The position numbers and the translations under genes were made by a program. The notes under the pieces are model-generated. The model was not told where the DNA came from. It ran no database searches and saw only the letters and a list, made by a program, of their open reading frames with translations. A stretch of 55,444 bases of DNA from the NCBI GenBank assembly GCA_024279945.1, contig JAJRRA010000088.1, positions 1 to 55,444 of the forward strand. The letters are read 5' to 3'. This document shows positions 15,742 to 25,389 of the stretch, piece by piece (position 1 is the first letter of the stretch; the number at the start of each line of letters is the position of its first letter). Source of the stretch: Gammaproteobacteria bacterium. GTDB taxonomy: Bacteria; Pseudomonadota; Gammaproteobacteria; Xanthomonadales; SZUA-36.

Positions 15742-18700
15742 ATATCGTTTAGCGATCATTATCGATGCCAACGGCGAAGCCCTGATCGCCGAGCTGGACG
15801 CTGCGACCGGCGAAATCAAAAAAACCCGCAAGGCGGCTGACTTGATGGGCAAGTCCACTGAGGAAGCAGGCAAGAAGGCCGAGCGCGGTGGCAAGGGCGT
15901 TAAGCGCTTCGCTGACCAGACTCAGAAAATGAAGAGCCACATCCGTGGCGCCCTGGGCATCCTGGCCAAGATGGGCGGGCTCATTACCGGCGCACTGGGC
16001 GCAAGCCTGGCCATCGGCGCCACCCGCACCATCGAGTTCGGTGACCAGATAGCCAAGATGAGTCAGCGCATTGGCGCATCGACTGAAGCGCTGTCGGAAT
16101 ATCAGCACGTCGCCAAGCTGACGGGCGTTGAATTCAACCAGCTAACCACCGCCTGGCAACGCCAGGCACGGCGTGTGTCCGAAGCCGCTCGGGGCTTCGG
16201 CGAAGCTCAAGGCGCGTTGCGCGAGCTTGGCCTGGATGCCAAATCGCTGAAAGACCTGGCTCCGGAGGATCAGTTTGAGATCATCGCCGATCGCATGGCG
16301 GGCGTGACCGCTGAATCCGATCGAGTGCGCCTGGCCATGCGCCTGTGGGACACCGAGGGCGTGGCGCTGCTGCAGACCATTGATGGTGGCAGCGAGTCTC
16401 TGCGCAAGATGCGCCAGGAGGCGCGCGACCTGGGCAAGACCATCACCAACGAGCAAGCCCAGGCAATGGTTGAAGCGAAGAACGCGACGACCAAACTGCA
16501 GGGGGCTATTGATGGGCTCAATACACGATTAGCGATCGAGTTTGCGCCGACGCTGGCCAACATCGCCGGGTTCATCAGCGATGTCGTTGTCCCAAGTTTT
16601 GTCGACTGGTTAATTGTCATTGGCGCGGTTGATGTCGCCATATCAGAGATGAATCGATCTCAAGTGAATGAACGTCGAGAAAATTTGCGTGATGACATTG
16701 ATCTTTTGCAACAGTTCCTTGACAAAGTGGAAGCAGACTCGAAAAAATCCTACCTCCCGGGCTTTGCATACGTAGCGCCAGACGGGGTTGAAGCATCGAA
16801 AACCAAATTAGCTGAATTGAGGGGCGAATTGGAACAGGTCGATGCCCGCATTGCGCAACTCGATCAGACCGCATCTGCAGGTGCAGAGTATCTGAAACGC
16901 TTCGGCCAGGGCGCCGAGGCCGCCGGTGCCGGTGTCTCCAATCTCAGCGGTGCCACCTCCAGCCTGCTGGCACAGTTAGCTGGCGAGTCCAGTGCAGTAC
17001 AACAGTTCGTGGGTGGCCTGGAACAACAGGTGCAAACGCTGGGCTTGTCAGAAGAAGCCACCGTGCGCCTCACCGCAGAACAGATCAAGGCCCAGTTGCA
17101 AAACAAAGAACTGGCCGCTGCTATCGATGATCTGGTCGACCAATACCTCGCTGGCGCTCAGGCAGCGGAACGCTCGGAGCAGGCCGAGCAAGCCCTGACT
17201 AAGGCGCGTGCGACTCAGGCCTCGGTGTTGACTCAGCTCAAACAACGCTACGACCCGGTCAATGCGGCCATCGAACAATGGAATGCCGTGGAAGCAGAAA
17301 TGCTCACGCTGCTGAACGACGAGACCGTTGACCAGGAGCAACTGGCACTGACGCTGGAGTATGTGGCCCGGGCCAGAGAAGATGCCGCGCATGCCGCCGA
17401 GCTGCAGCTGGATCCAGCCAAAGCGCTGATCGAAAAACTGGAGCAGGAAAACGAAGTACTGCAGTTGGCGATCGCTAACAACGAGACCCTGGAGATTGCG
17501 CAGCTACGCCAGGCGGGTGCTACTGACGTGCAAATTGCCAAGGCCAAGGCCATGCAACAAGAGCAGGCAGCACTGAACCTCCAATACAAAGCAGGGACGC
17601 AGGACATCGCAACACTGGCTACAGCGGTAGAGAACAGCGTGAAGCGCATGGACGATGTCTTCTACGACTTCGTCCGTGGCGCCATCGGCGGCTGGGATGA
17701 CATGCTGAATGCGAGCAAAAATGCCTTACACGCCCTGAAGAATCTATTTCTCGATACCCTGGCAGAGATGATCCACGCGGCCTTTACACGCCCCATCGTG
17801 GTGCAGTTCACTACGGCGCTGACCGGCCTGACCGGTTCGGGCCTGGCGGCTGCAGGTGGCGGTGCTGGAGGTGTCGGTGGTGCGGCCGGTAGTGTCGGCG
17901 GGTTTAGCGGCGTGTTGAGTGGCCTGACCAGTATGTTCACGGGCAACAGCATAGGCCAGGGATTTGCCGGTATTCCCATTGGCGCACCAGGTGGTAGCTT
18001 CTCTACGCTGTTTGGCGGTGGTGCGAATGAGGCCAACTGGCAGTTTGGTATTGCGGGTATCCTGGGCGGAATACTGGGAGATAAAATCTTTGGTGGGCAA
18101 GGTGGCTTGGGCGGCAGTCTGGGTGCGGTCATTGGTACGGCCATACTGCCCGGCATAGGCAGTGTAGTAGGCGGCCTTCTCGGTGGTGCCCTGGGTGGCC
18201 TGTTCGGCAGGCAACGTGACCCCGTACTGGACGTCAGTGGGGTTAGCCGAGCGGACGTATCAAACAGTGATGATGATGCATTTTTTGACAGTGCGTTCGG
18301 TGGTGCATACATCACCAGCCGGCGTCTGGACAGTGACACAATTGCCCAATTCGGCAATGCGATCGCTCAATTTGATAACAGCATTGCTCAATTTGTCGAC
18401 GCTGACCAGGCTGCGCTGATCACTGATACATTAACATCCTTTCGCGACCTTACTCGGGGCAAGGACATCTCCCTGGAGGATCTGCTAACCAGTCGGTTCG
18501 CGGCCATTAAGGGCACGTTTGATGAGGATGTCCAACGGTATGTCAACGGCGTAGCCGGCCTGGAAGACCAGGTTGAGCGTTTAGCCGCCGCTGCAGTCAC
18601 CCAGAAACTGATGGCTGAAAACCAGGAGCTGTTCGGCGATCGCACGTTCACCGAAGTGGTCAATGCAGCTGAACAAATCCGCGGTGCGGGAGAGGATGTC

Positions 18701-19630
18701 AATACCGCGCTGATGCGCCTGGTGAGCGACATGCAAGCTGCTGCGCTGGCCACTCAGGTGCTGACCGAGCTCGGCGCCACCGATCCGTTCGAGGTGGTTC
18801 GACAGCAAAAAGAGTTGGCCAACCGGACACTGCTGCAAAGTCTGGATCCGTTGGAGGCTGCATTGCGTACAGCAATGGATGATTTCGACGGTACTGCAGC
18901 ATCCCTGGTGCGCACCGCTGAAGCCGCAACCAGTCTGAAAGTGGCGCAAATTGCGCTCGCGGGCCAGTACGACCAGTTGGCGGATCAGATTGCTGGTTTT
19001 GGTTTGTCGATCGAAGAGCGTATCCGCAAGGAGATGCTCGGACCAGAAGGTTATCGGGACTTATTGGAGAGTCGCCTGGCCGGCGAACGCCAACGCTTGC
19101 TAACGCTAACCGATCCCCAACAGATATCGGATTCCCTGCAACAGCTCGAAGGTATCGTGTCGGACCTCTTTAACACCATGAGCGCTGATGAGATTAAGGC
19201 GCTGGGACCGGCGTTTCTTGCCATGTTGGATGACATCCGCGCTGATGCCGATGCACAGCGTCAGGCGGGTATGGACGATCTGGCGGCACGCTCCGATGCC
19301 ACGGGCTCAGCGATTGATAATTTTAGCGATGGCCTCGGGGATCCGCTGGAACTGGCCGTTGGAGGCCTGTCAACATCGGCCACGGAGCTAAGTGACACGG
19401 CAAGTCAGTGGCGCGGTATTGGGGATCAGTGGCGCGGTATTGGGGATCAGTTTGGTCAGGCGATCATCAGCAGTACCAGAGACTCATCGACGATTGCGAC
19501 CAATACGGCCGCTGCCGTTAACCAGCAGTTGGGTGGATTGGCAGCCGGGATCATTCGCGCCATCCAGGTAGGTCTGTCTAACGCCGTGGTGCAGATGCCC
19601 GCCCAATCGAGGCCCTTGAATAATGCCTAG
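15731..19630 (+). CDS. Tail tape measure protein
   Basis: GTG 15731 starts a 1299-residue protein, the longest in the window. The N-terminus is Lys/Ala-rich and helical, with GALGILAKMGGLITGALGAS as a membrane-like segment; a tape-measure hallmark is FGDQIAKMSQRIGASTEALS. The middle is coiled coil, followed by hydrophobic Gly-rich stretches (about 700-830), which may form part of the DNA-ejection channel. At about 0.15 nm per residue the tail would be close to 195 nm long, an estimate from the general tape-measure rule. A 21-bp tandem duplication lies near the 3' end (19407-19448). Confidence 0.85.
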   Translation: MQNEYRLAIIIDANGEALIAELDAATGEIKKTRKAADLMGKSTEEAGKKAERGGKGVKRFADQTQKMKSHIRGALGILAKMGGLITGALGASLAIGATRTIEFGDQIAKMSQRIGASTEALSEYQHVAKLTGVEFNQLTTAWQRQARRVSEAARGFGEAQGALRELGLDAKSLKDLAPEDQFEIIADRMAGVTAESDRVRLAMRLWDTEGVALLQTIDGGSESLRKMRQEARDLGKTITNEQAQAMVEAKNATTKLQGAIDGLNTRLAIEFAPTLANIAGFISDVVVPSFVDWLIVIGAVDVAISEMNRSQVNERRENLRDDIDLLQQFLDKVEADSKKSYLPGFAYVAPDGVEASKTKLAELRGELEQVDARIAQLDQTASAGAEYLKRFGQGAEAAGAGVSNLSGATSSLLAQLAGESSAVQQFVGGLEQQVQTLGLSEEATVRLTAEQIKAQLQNKELAAAIDDLVDQYLAGAQAAERSEQAEQALTKARATQASVLTQLKQRYDPVNAAIEQWNAVEAEMLTLLNDETVDQEQLALTLEYVARAREDAAHAAELQLDPAKALIEKLEQENEVLQLAIANNETLEIAQLRQAGATDVQIAKAKAMQQEQAALNLQYKAGTQDIATLATAVENSVKRMDDVFYDFVRGAIGGWDDMLNASKNALHALKNLFLDTLAEMIHAAFTRPIVVQFTTALTGLTGSGLAAAGGGAGGVGGAAGSVGGFSGVLSGLTSMFTGNSIGQGFAGIPIGAPGGSFSTLFGGGANEANWQFGIAGILGGILGDKIFGGQGGLGGSLGAVIGTAILPGIGSVVGGLLGGALGGLFGRQRDPVLDVSGVSRADVSNSDDDAFFDSAFGGAYITSRRLDSDTIAQFGNAIAQFDNSIAQFVDADQAALITDTLTSFRDLTRGKDISLEDLLTSRFAAIKGTFDEDVQRYVNGVAGLEDQVERLAAAAVTQKLMAENQELFGDRTFTEVVNAAEQIRGAGEDVNTALMRLVSDMQAAALATQVLTELGATDPFEVVRQQKELANRTLLQSLDPLEAALRTAMDDFDGTAASLVRTAEAATSLKVAQIALAGQYDQLADQIAGFGLSIEERIRKEMLGPEGYRDLLESRLAGERQRLLTLTDPQQISDSLQQLEGIVSDLFNTMSADEIKALGPAFLAMLDDIRADADAQRQAGMDDLAARSDATGSAIDNFSDGLGDPLELAVGGLSTSATELSDTASQWRGIGDQWRGIGDQFGQAIISSTRDSSTIATNTAAAVNQQLGGLAAGIIRAIQVGLSNAVVQMPAQSRPLNNA
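19407..19448 (+). repeat. Two tandem copies of a 21-bp unit inside the tape measure gene
   Basis: The unit CAGTGGCGCGGTATTGGGGAT occurs twice in a row, adding QWRGIGD twice to the protein. The unit is a multiple of three, so the frame is kept. Copies are identical, which points to a recent duplication. Confidence 0.8.
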
Positions 19631-20105
19631 AACGCTGACCGCTTTCTATGATGCAGAGATCCTGAAGAAGGACACGCAGCCGGGTTGGTTGATCGAGATC
19701 CCACTGGCACCTACTGTGCGGTTTTGTACGACCGGGCAGGGTACGTGGAACAGCAAAGTGTGGAAAGCCGAGGGGGCGATGGTCAACTGGGCTGCCGGCG
19801 GATTACCCACCATCATTTTGCCGAACTACGATACCTCTGGCACCGCGCTGCTGCAGGCTAATGACCTGCTGGATACACCGGTAGTGGTGTATAGCTGGTA
19901 CCCGAGTAAGGCCCGCGAGTTTTTCCGCGGCTATCTGAACTTGTCATCGGCTGACTATCGTTGGTCGTATTTTGATACGTCGTTCTCTCGTATGTCGGGC
20001 TCCAAAGCGCCCGGTCGGCGCGTGGTGGGCCCACTGTTTACCCGTCGCCTGGTGCCTGGGACCGAGCTGACCTGGTTTAATTCCACGCTGCAGGTAACCT
20101 CCTGA
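19623..20105 (+). CDS. Minor tail protein, tail tip module
   Basis: The 160-residue product follows the tape measure with an 8-bp overlap. Its sequence (FYDAEILKKDTQPGWLIEIP, later PVVVYSWYPSKAREFFRGYL) is beta-rich and resembles small baseplate or distal-tail proteins found at this place in transposable siphoviruses of the B3/D3112 type. It probably links the tube end to the tip proteins that follow. The exact family is not recognised. Confidence 0.55.
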   Translation: MPRTLTAFYDAEILKKDTQPGWLIEIPLAPTVRFCTTGQGTWNSKVWKAEGAMVNWAAGGLPTIILPNYDTSGTALLQANDLLDTPVVVYSWYPSKAREFFRGYLNLSSADYRWSYFDTSFSRMSGSKAPGRRVVGPLFTRRLVPGTELTWFNSTLQVTS

Positions 20106-20437
20106 TGGCGACCTATCCACACATTGGGATATCTGCAAAATCCCGGGCGGTGCCATTACCAGGCCATGTCGATAGCGATGACGCTGAAGACGGCACAGGA
20201 TACACCCGTCGCTACGGGACTCCCAGGTACCAGCTAACGGTGGAGCACCGATGGATCACCCTGGCAGACTTCGACACCATCGTGGCCGTGTTTGATGCCA
20301 GTCTGGGGCCTCACGATGTGACGATTAACGGCAAGGATTACACCGGCAAATTCACCGAAGAGCCCCGGATTACGGGCCGCAACGGACCCCGGGTAAACGT
20401 ACGATCCGTGCTGAAGGGGAATCGTAATGGCTGGTAG
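20105..20437 (+). CDS. Small tail tip protein, function unknown
   Basis: This 110-residue gene overlaps its neighbours on both sides (one base upstream, 11 bp downstream). The product is beta-rich with a conserved-looking centre (YQLTVEHRWITLADFDTIVA) and a basic C-terminus (NVRSVLKGNRNGW). By position it belongs to the tail tip complex. No family was recognised. Confidence 0.55.
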   Translation: MATYPHIGISAKSRAVPLPGHVDSDDAEDGTGYTRRYGTPRYQLTVEHRWITLADFDTIVAVFDASLGPHDVTINGKDYTGKFTEEPRITGRNGPRVNVRSVLKGNRNGW

Positions 20438-23018
20438 CTTCTTTTTTAAAGTGCCGATACCCCCAATGGTCGATCCGGTACCGGTCGATGGACCGTCCCC
20501 TGTTCCGGTGGCCCAGGTGGTCATTGCACCGTCAACCCCGGTACCCAGTTCAGCCACCTACAACCTGGAACAGCTTGTTTCGCGCGGCCAGCCTACATTG
20601 CGCGCCAGCATTGCCGACCGGGTACAAACCACCGCGATCGTTGGCAAAGAAATTCCCATCATTTACGGAGAAGAACCGACCGGCGGCAACGTCGTTCGGG
20701 CCAAGGAATACAACGGCAAATACTACGTTGTCATCGTCTGGTGTGAAGGTCCGGTTAATGCCATTAAGGAGGTTTACATCAGTGGCGTGCTGGTCACCAG
20801 CGAAGGGACACATTACACCGGTACGTCTACACAATCCGCTGATCCCACCGTCGCGCTGGTCTGGGGCCAGGCGGATGCCTTGCCCGGTGTGTGTTATTCG
20901 GTGTACGCCCTGGATAGTAGCCAGGAGTTGGATTTTGTCGCCATTATCCGTGGCCACGAGCCTTTGGATCCACGCACCAATAACCGCGACTGGTCAGCGA
21001 ACGCATTGCTGATCCTGGCAGACTATATCGATCGCTATTCGGACTACACACCCAACTGGGAGAGCGCAAAGGCGGCCGCTGACTATAACGACGAGGATCC
21101 GGGTGATGGTCCACGATGGGAAGCACACGTAACGCTCAACAATCCAGTCGACCACGATACGAACATTGCTGCACTCAAAGAGTACGCCAACGTTTTCACC
21201 TACATCGAGGCCGGCGAAGTCTACTTTGTGGCAGACGCTCCCCGGGCTGTCGACCATGTTCTGACGCCAGATATGTTTCGGCGCCTACCAGCACCGCTGC
21301 GCGGCCCTGACCTTGAAAATGTACCCACTCAGGTGATCTGCGAATACACCGCATTGCGCGAGGGCGATTACATCGACGATGAGGAAAAAACTGCCGACCC
21401 GGCGGCCGGTGAACCGGTACGCCGTGCACGCCTGATCATGCCCGGATTCCGCCGTGCCAGCATGGCCAAACGCAAATGCATTGAAACCTACAACAAGGCA
21501 AATCTGGCGAAATACGACACCGAACTGGTGTTGTTTGACTACGGTCTGAAAGTTGCACCCGGTGACGTCCTCGAAGTCACCAGCGATATTGGTTTGACAG
21601 CTGAAAAATTCCGGGCTCTGGACGCCTACCCGATGGAGAATGGTCGCTGGCGGATCCCGGTACGCTATTACGACCCCCTCATGTGGTCTGATCAAGTGGT
21701 TACGGAGCCGACCGGTGACAGTAATCCGCAGCCGGATCCCCGGGTGGTTCCCCTGGTCAGTAATTTGACGCTGGTCGAGGAACAGTATGAAGTCCAGTCC
21801 GGAATGTGGCGCACGCAGGTGCGGTGTACCTGGACCGCGCCGGACTACCCGTTTAATAGCGATTACGAAGTGATCATCACCGATGGCGCGGTTAAGGTTG
21901 CTCAATCAATCACGACTGATCCCATCGCCGTTTTCGGCCCATTGAAAGAGGGCGTGACCTATATTTGCAAGGTCCGGATCCGTGGGCTGTATGGAGTGGG
22001 TGGTTTCGCACAGCAAAGCCTTCAGGCTCTGGGCAAAACACAACGGCCATCGCCGCCAACACTATTCGTAACGTTCGAAATGACCGGTGAAGTGTTCTTC
22101 CGCTGGGTAAGCGGAATTGATCATCTGGACTGGCGCGGCGAGGAAATCCGGTATGGGCCGGTCGGTACTGCCTGGGATGATATGGACGTAGTGAACCGCT
22201 GGAGTGGCACACAGGGCTCCAGCAAGCTGGTTCCAGTTGGAACCTGGGACTTTGAAATCCGCACCTTCGACAGTGTGCGCACCCAGGCGGAGCCGTTTGG
22301 TCAGTATTCAACAACCGGCTTACGGGCGACGCAAACCGTGGATAACGATGCCAACGCCTTTCATATAGATGATCCGGTCCTGCTTTACGACGCTGCTGCA
22401 TCCAGTGGCCTGATTGATCTTGATGGCACCTACGTTACCGACGGCGGTGATACCTGGGCGGACATGTTTGGCGCCAACCCAATGAGCAACTACCCCAATC
22501 CAGTTAATACGTACACCACTGATACACCAGCCGCATGGGTCTCGCAGATCGATGACTTGGGTAAGGATTTAACGGTCACAGTGCAGGTCTCGTATCAAGC
22601 CTATGCGTCGGTCGGCGATCTGGAGGTCTCAATCGAAACCCGCAAGGGCACAACTGGTGCCTGGACCAAACACGCCGGCACATCGATCAAGACTGAATTG
22701 CAGCAGTACCGGGTGTTATTTGAGACCGCTGCTGCTGAACGGATTGTGGTGCCACCGCCTTATGGCCAGGCAGCTTTGGACGTCATCCCCATCACGCGCC
22801 GTGGCAGCTTCACTACAGACGGTGTTGGGTCGGTGCTGGTGACCATGCCCATTGATTTTTCAGTGTTCACCGGGATTAAGGTTTCCACACCAGGCATTGC
22901 CCTGCGTGCTGCATACGAGGATCCAACAACGGGCAGTCCAACAACGATAAAAATGGCAATTCTTAATGGGTCAACACACGTGATTGAAACCGGATTTTGG
23001 GAGGTCAGTGGGTACTAA
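20427..23018 (+). CDS. Tail tip (central fibre or host-specificity) protein
   Basis: ATG 20427 with GGGGAA upstream gives 863 residues. The N-terminal part resembles the hub domains of gpJ-like tail proteins (VGKEIPIIYGEEPTGGNVVR, then YYVVIVWCEGPVNAIKEVYI). The middle contains beta-sandwich repeats of fibronectin-III type (around 470-560, RCTWTAPDYPFNSDYEV). The C-terminal region (about 650-863) is Thr/Gly-rich, like receptor-binding regions. It probably forms the tip that contacts the host. Size and order fit, although the C-terminus will be specific to this phage. Confidence 0.7.
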   Translation: MAGSFFFKVPIPPMVDPVPVDGPSPVPVAQVVIAPSTPVPSSATYNLEQLVSRGQPTLRASIADRVQTTAIVGKEIPIIYGEEPTGGNVVRAKEYNGKYYVVIVWCEGPVNAIKEVYISGVLVTSEGTHYTGTSTQSADPTVALVWGQADALPGVCYSVYALDSSQELDFVAIIRGHEPLDPRTNNRDWSANALLILADYIDRYSDYTPNWESAKAAADYNDEDPGDGPRWEAHVTLNNPVDHDTNIAALKEYANVFTYIEAGEVYFVADAPRAVDHVLTPDMFRRLPAPLRGPDLENVPTQVICEYTALREGDYIDDEEKTADPAAGEPVRRARLIMPGFRRASMAKRKCIETYNKANLAKYDTELVLFDYGLKVAPGDVLEVTSDIGLTAEKFRALDAYPMENGRWRIPVRYYDPLMWSDQVVTEPTGDSNPQPDPRVVPLVSNLTLVEEQYEVQSGMWRTQVRCTWTAPDYPFNSDYEVIITDGAVKVAQSITTDPIAVFGPLKEGVTYICKVRIRGLYGVGGFAQQSLQALGKTQRPSPPTLFVTFEMTGEVFFRWVSGIDHLDWRGEEIRYGPVGTAWDDMDVVNRWSGTQGSSKLVPVGTWDFEIRTFDSVRTQAEPFGQYSTTGLRATQTVDNDANAFHIDDPVLLYDAAASSGLIDLDGTYVTDGGDTWADMFGANPMSNYPNPVNTYTTDTPAAWVSQIDDLGKDLTVTVQVSYQAYASVGDLEVSIETRKGTTGAWTKHAGTSIKTELQQYRVLFETAAAERIVVPPPYGQAALDVIPITRRGSFTTDGVGSVLVTMPIDFSVFTGIKVSTPGIALRAAYEDPTTGSPTTIKMAILNGSTHVIETGFWEVSGY

Positions 23019-23020
23019 TT

Positions 23021-23410
23021 ATGGGTGGATGGGTAGATTTTGATCATAGCTCGCCGAGTTCTGCGACCAACGGAAACGTGGTACCGGGCGAGGCACTGAA
23101 GCGGGCAGAGAATGCGCTGCATAACATCATGCTGGCGGACGGGGACCCAATGGATTGGGATCTGCAGAAATTTGCACTCGGCGTGCTGATTGTCGTCGGT
23201 GACCTGCCGGATGAATACCAATGGCGGCGGCAGGGCACGGATGAAATCATGCGCAAGCTAATCACCCGGGACACCGACGATTTGACCACCGAAGAGGCCT
23301 ACGCATTTTCGACGGATGCAGGCGTCACCTGGACAAACATCAAGAAACGGACCTACACCCGCCTCACGGACGGGGTCACCAGTAAAACCACCTGGAGCGC
23401 TATCGTATGA
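23021..23410 (+). CDS. Small tail fibre-associated protein
   Basis: ATG 23021 gives 129 residues that begin MGGWVDFDHSSPSSATNGNV (20 residues quoted). It contains helical (GEALKRAENALHNIML) and acidic parts. It follows the tail tip gene after 2 bp and overlaps the Gly-rich gene by ATGA. It may be an attachment or assembly factor for the fibre proteins, which is inferred from order alone. A longer start at 22997 would overlap the tip gene. Confidence 0.5.
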   Translation: MGGWVDFDHSSPSSATNGNVVPGEALKRAENALHNIMLADGDPMDWDLQKFALGVLIVVGDLPDEYQWRRQGTDEIMRKLITRDTDDLTTEEAYAFSTDAGVTWTNIKKRTYTRLTDGVTSKTTWSAIV

Positions 23411-24189
23411 TCGACGATGTAATTATCAAATGGCTGAAAGAATTTTATGACGCCATGAAGGCTTCCAGCGGCGGCACGGTGCAGGATTGGACTGACAAGC
23501 TCGACGCTGCAATCTCGGGTATCAATGCGGGCGGTAAATTAACAGCGGTAAAGCTGACTTCGGGGTCGACCTGGTCGCATCCGGCAGACCTAAATACAGA
23601 GAAATATGTTGAGGCCATCCTGGTACCTGGCGGTGGTGGTGGCGGTAAGAACACCGCTACTAACGCAGGTGGTGGCGGTGGTGGTGGTGGCGAAATAATT
23701 TACCGTGCACCCGTATTTCTCACGGGTTCATCAACAGCTTATTCAATCGGTATCGGTGGCGCTGGCGCAGCGTCTGCCGGCGATGGCGCTGATGGCGGCT
23801 CAACCACATTTGCCGGGTTAACGGCTGAAGGTGGCAAGGGGGGCAAGGGGGGCACCACGCTTGGGTCCTCTGATGCAAACATGAGGGGCGGGGATGGCGG
23901 TGGCGCGTTAGGTGGAGCACCACCCACACAGCTTGGGTGGCGTATCGGCGGCGGTGATGGTGGCCCAGGCGATGACGTGTACCCCGGTGGCGCTGGCAAA
24001 CCCAGCATTAGCGCTGGTGGTGCCAACAGGCCTTCAAACGGTGCTGGTAGCGGTGGTGGATCGTGGGGCCTGGGTGGTGACTATGGAGCCGTTGGGATTG
24101 ACGGTGGTGGTGGCGGCGGTGGAACAAGCGCCGCAGCCGCCAAAAAAGGCGGAGATGGTTTCATCATTATTCTTTACGAGGCTGGATAA
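23407..24189 (+). CDS. Glycine-rich tail adhesin (polyglycine-type)
   Basis: The 260-residue protein has an N-terminal non-repetitive part (about 1-75) and then about 180 residues with runs of Gly (VPGGGGGGKN, AGGGGGGGG, DGGGGGGG) separated by short variable loops, ending with a hydrophobic FIIILYEAG. Gly-rich sandwiches of polyglycine II helices with variable tip loops form the receptor-binding adhesin (gp38) of T-even phage S16, and the end motif GDGFIIILYE resembles the glycine-rich domain found at many phage tail tips. It is therefore probably the distal receptor-binding tip. The homopolymeric nature makes the region prone to slippage and recombination. Confidence 0.65.
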   Translation: MIDDVIIKWLKEFYDAMKASSGGTVQDWTDKLDAAISGINAGGKLTAVKLTSGSTWSHPADLNTEKYVEAILVPGGGGGGKNTATNAGGGGGGGGEIIYRAPVFLTGSSTAYSIGIGGAGAASAGDGADGGSTTFAGLTAEGGKGGKGGTTLGSSDANMRGGDGGGALGGAPPTQLGWRIGGGDGGPGDDVYPGGAGKPSISAGGANRPSNGAGSGGGSWGLGGDYGAVGIDGGGGGGGTSAAAAKKGGDGFIIILYEAG

Positions 24190-24203
24190 CCGGAGGTTTG
24201 ATC

Positions 24204-24533
24204 ATGATTTTAGGCAAGGAGATTTTTGCACCTACCGTGAGTACTGCTGATATCGGCACAGTATTTGATGTCAATGCTCGCTCGCAGGTGATTTACTTGG
24301 CACCTGACACGGGCGAGGCGATCACCGGCAATGACGCCTACGAGTTACGCCGTATCGTGGACGATGCCGGCCGGTCAATCGCCCAGGTCGACAAGGACGG
24401 TGCAGTGCTGCTTGGAGCGAACCGGACACAGTACGAGATCACAATCCGTGGCACCTACAAGCTGAAAAAGATCGCTGCAACTACCGAGGCTGTTGGTGCG
24501 TACAAGCACCCGGGATTTGAGGAGATCAAATGA
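24204..24533 (+). CDS. Hypothetical tail-fibre-region protein
   Basis: ATG 24204, with a strong CGGAGG 7 bp upstream, gives 109 residues. The product is beta-rich (VIYLAPDTGEAITGNDAYEL, then YEITIRGTYKLKKIA) and lacks a signal peptide. It is part of a string of small genes after the adhesin that overlap by ATGA. It could be a structural tip protein or fibre chaperone. No family was recognised. Confidence 0.55.
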   Translation: MILGKEIFAPTVSTADIGTVFDVNARSQVIYLAPDTGEAITGNDAYELRRIVDDAGRSIAQVDKDGAVLLGANRTQYEITIRGTYKLKKIAATTEAVGAYKHPGFEEIK

Positions 24534-25162
24534 CCACCCGTTCGTCCACCCGCCAAGTGGCAGCTGAGAACACTGTCAGAGGGACGCTGCGGCCCTGGAA
24601 TGGTGCGTCTGCCGGACCCGCCCCAATTCTGATACTGGATAACTTCACCGACGTTAATGGCACGGCATTAGCGAACCACACCCCGGATATTGATACGGCT
24701 GGTGGCGGCTGGACAATTGCAACAAATGGTCTTATCTCAAATAATGCACTGGGTGGAAATTCAAACTTTGAGATGCCGTTGATGATTGATTCGGGTGTCG
24801 CGGATGTAACAGCGGTAGCTGAATTTGCTACCGCCAAGAGTGGTTTTGGACTTATTGTTAATGGAGTCGATATAAATAATTTTTGGATGGGGGTTGTTGA
24901 GGGGACAAATCTAAGGATTTATGAAAGATCAAACGGCTCTTTCACCCAAAGGGCCAGTGTGAATATCCCGGCTTCATCAGCCCATACACTGACTCTAATA
25001 TCATCGGGCGATACCCTTACCTTGACAGCATCACATGTGCCAAATTCTCCCTGTGCATATACGGTTACCAACAGACCGAAAAAAACAGCTACTTTTGTTG
25101 GGGTACGCCAGTTTTATCCGGCATACACCTATCCCATTGATAACTTTCAGGTGACAGCATGA
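24530..25162 (+). CDS. Concanavalin/LamG-like tail protein, probable receptor- or glycan-binding
   Basis: The 210-residue product begins with a short polar segment, then a jelly-roll-like domain: ILDNFTDVNGTALANHTPD, GGGWTIATNG, SGFGLIVNGVDINNFWMGVV and a C-terminal PIDNFQVTA. This pattern (D-x-F-x-D-x-NGT-xLxxHTPD, final D-NF-V) is common in beta-sandwich carbohydrate-binding domains at the tips of phage fibres. It overlaps both neighbours by ATGA. Base composition is noticeably more AT-rich in its middle (24,700-25,100) than the other tail genes, which suggests exchange of the binding module. Confidence 0.55.
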   Translation: MTTRSSTRQVAAENTVRGTLRPWNGASAGPAPILILDNFTDVNGTALANHTPDIDTAGGGWTIATNGLISNNALGGNSNFEMPLMIDSGVADVTAVAEFATAKSGFGLIVNGVDINNFWMGVVEGTNLRIYERSNGSFTQRASVNIPASSAHTLTLISSGDTLTLTASHVPNSPCAYTVTNRPKKTATFVGVRQFYPAYTYPIDNFQVTA

Positions 25163-25389
25163 AGGCAGAAATTCTTTCACCGTGGATCGGCACAGGTTCC
25201 ATTGCCGACCCTAACAGGCCGCGTGTTGCAGATGATCATCCACTAATAAGCTGGACGGATACTACGGGACAGCCTGCACAAAATCTAACCCCGGTACCAA
25301 ATCTGTTTGTAATCGAAGTTGAAGCCACGGCCGCCTTAATAACCGCGATCGAGGCCGATCCAAACTACGAGGTATTGTGGAGTGAGTAA
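25159..25389 (+). CDS. Small hypothetical phage protein
   Basis: The 76-residue gene overlaps the upstream gene by ATGA and the downstream by 8 bp. Its product (ILSPWIGTGSIADPNRPRVA ... IEADPNYEVLWSE) resembles short accessory proteins found near tail fibre genes. The part VIEVEATAALITAIEADPNY may form a small alpha/beta unit. No function can be assigned. Confidence 0.5.
   Translation: MKAEILSPWIGTGSIADPNRPRVADDHPLISWTDTTGQPAQNLTPVPNLFVIEVEATAALITAIEADPNYEVLWSE

Noticed and set aside
17662-18357. Minus-strand Pro/Ala-rich frame opposite the tape measure gene
   Set aside because: The proline richness mirrors the Gly-rich codons (GGx) of the tape measure gene; it is a shadow frame.
23630-24130. 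Repeat-rich stretch considered as a CRISPR-like or satellite array
   Set aside because: The repetition comes from Gly codons in an open reading frame; there are no regular spacers.
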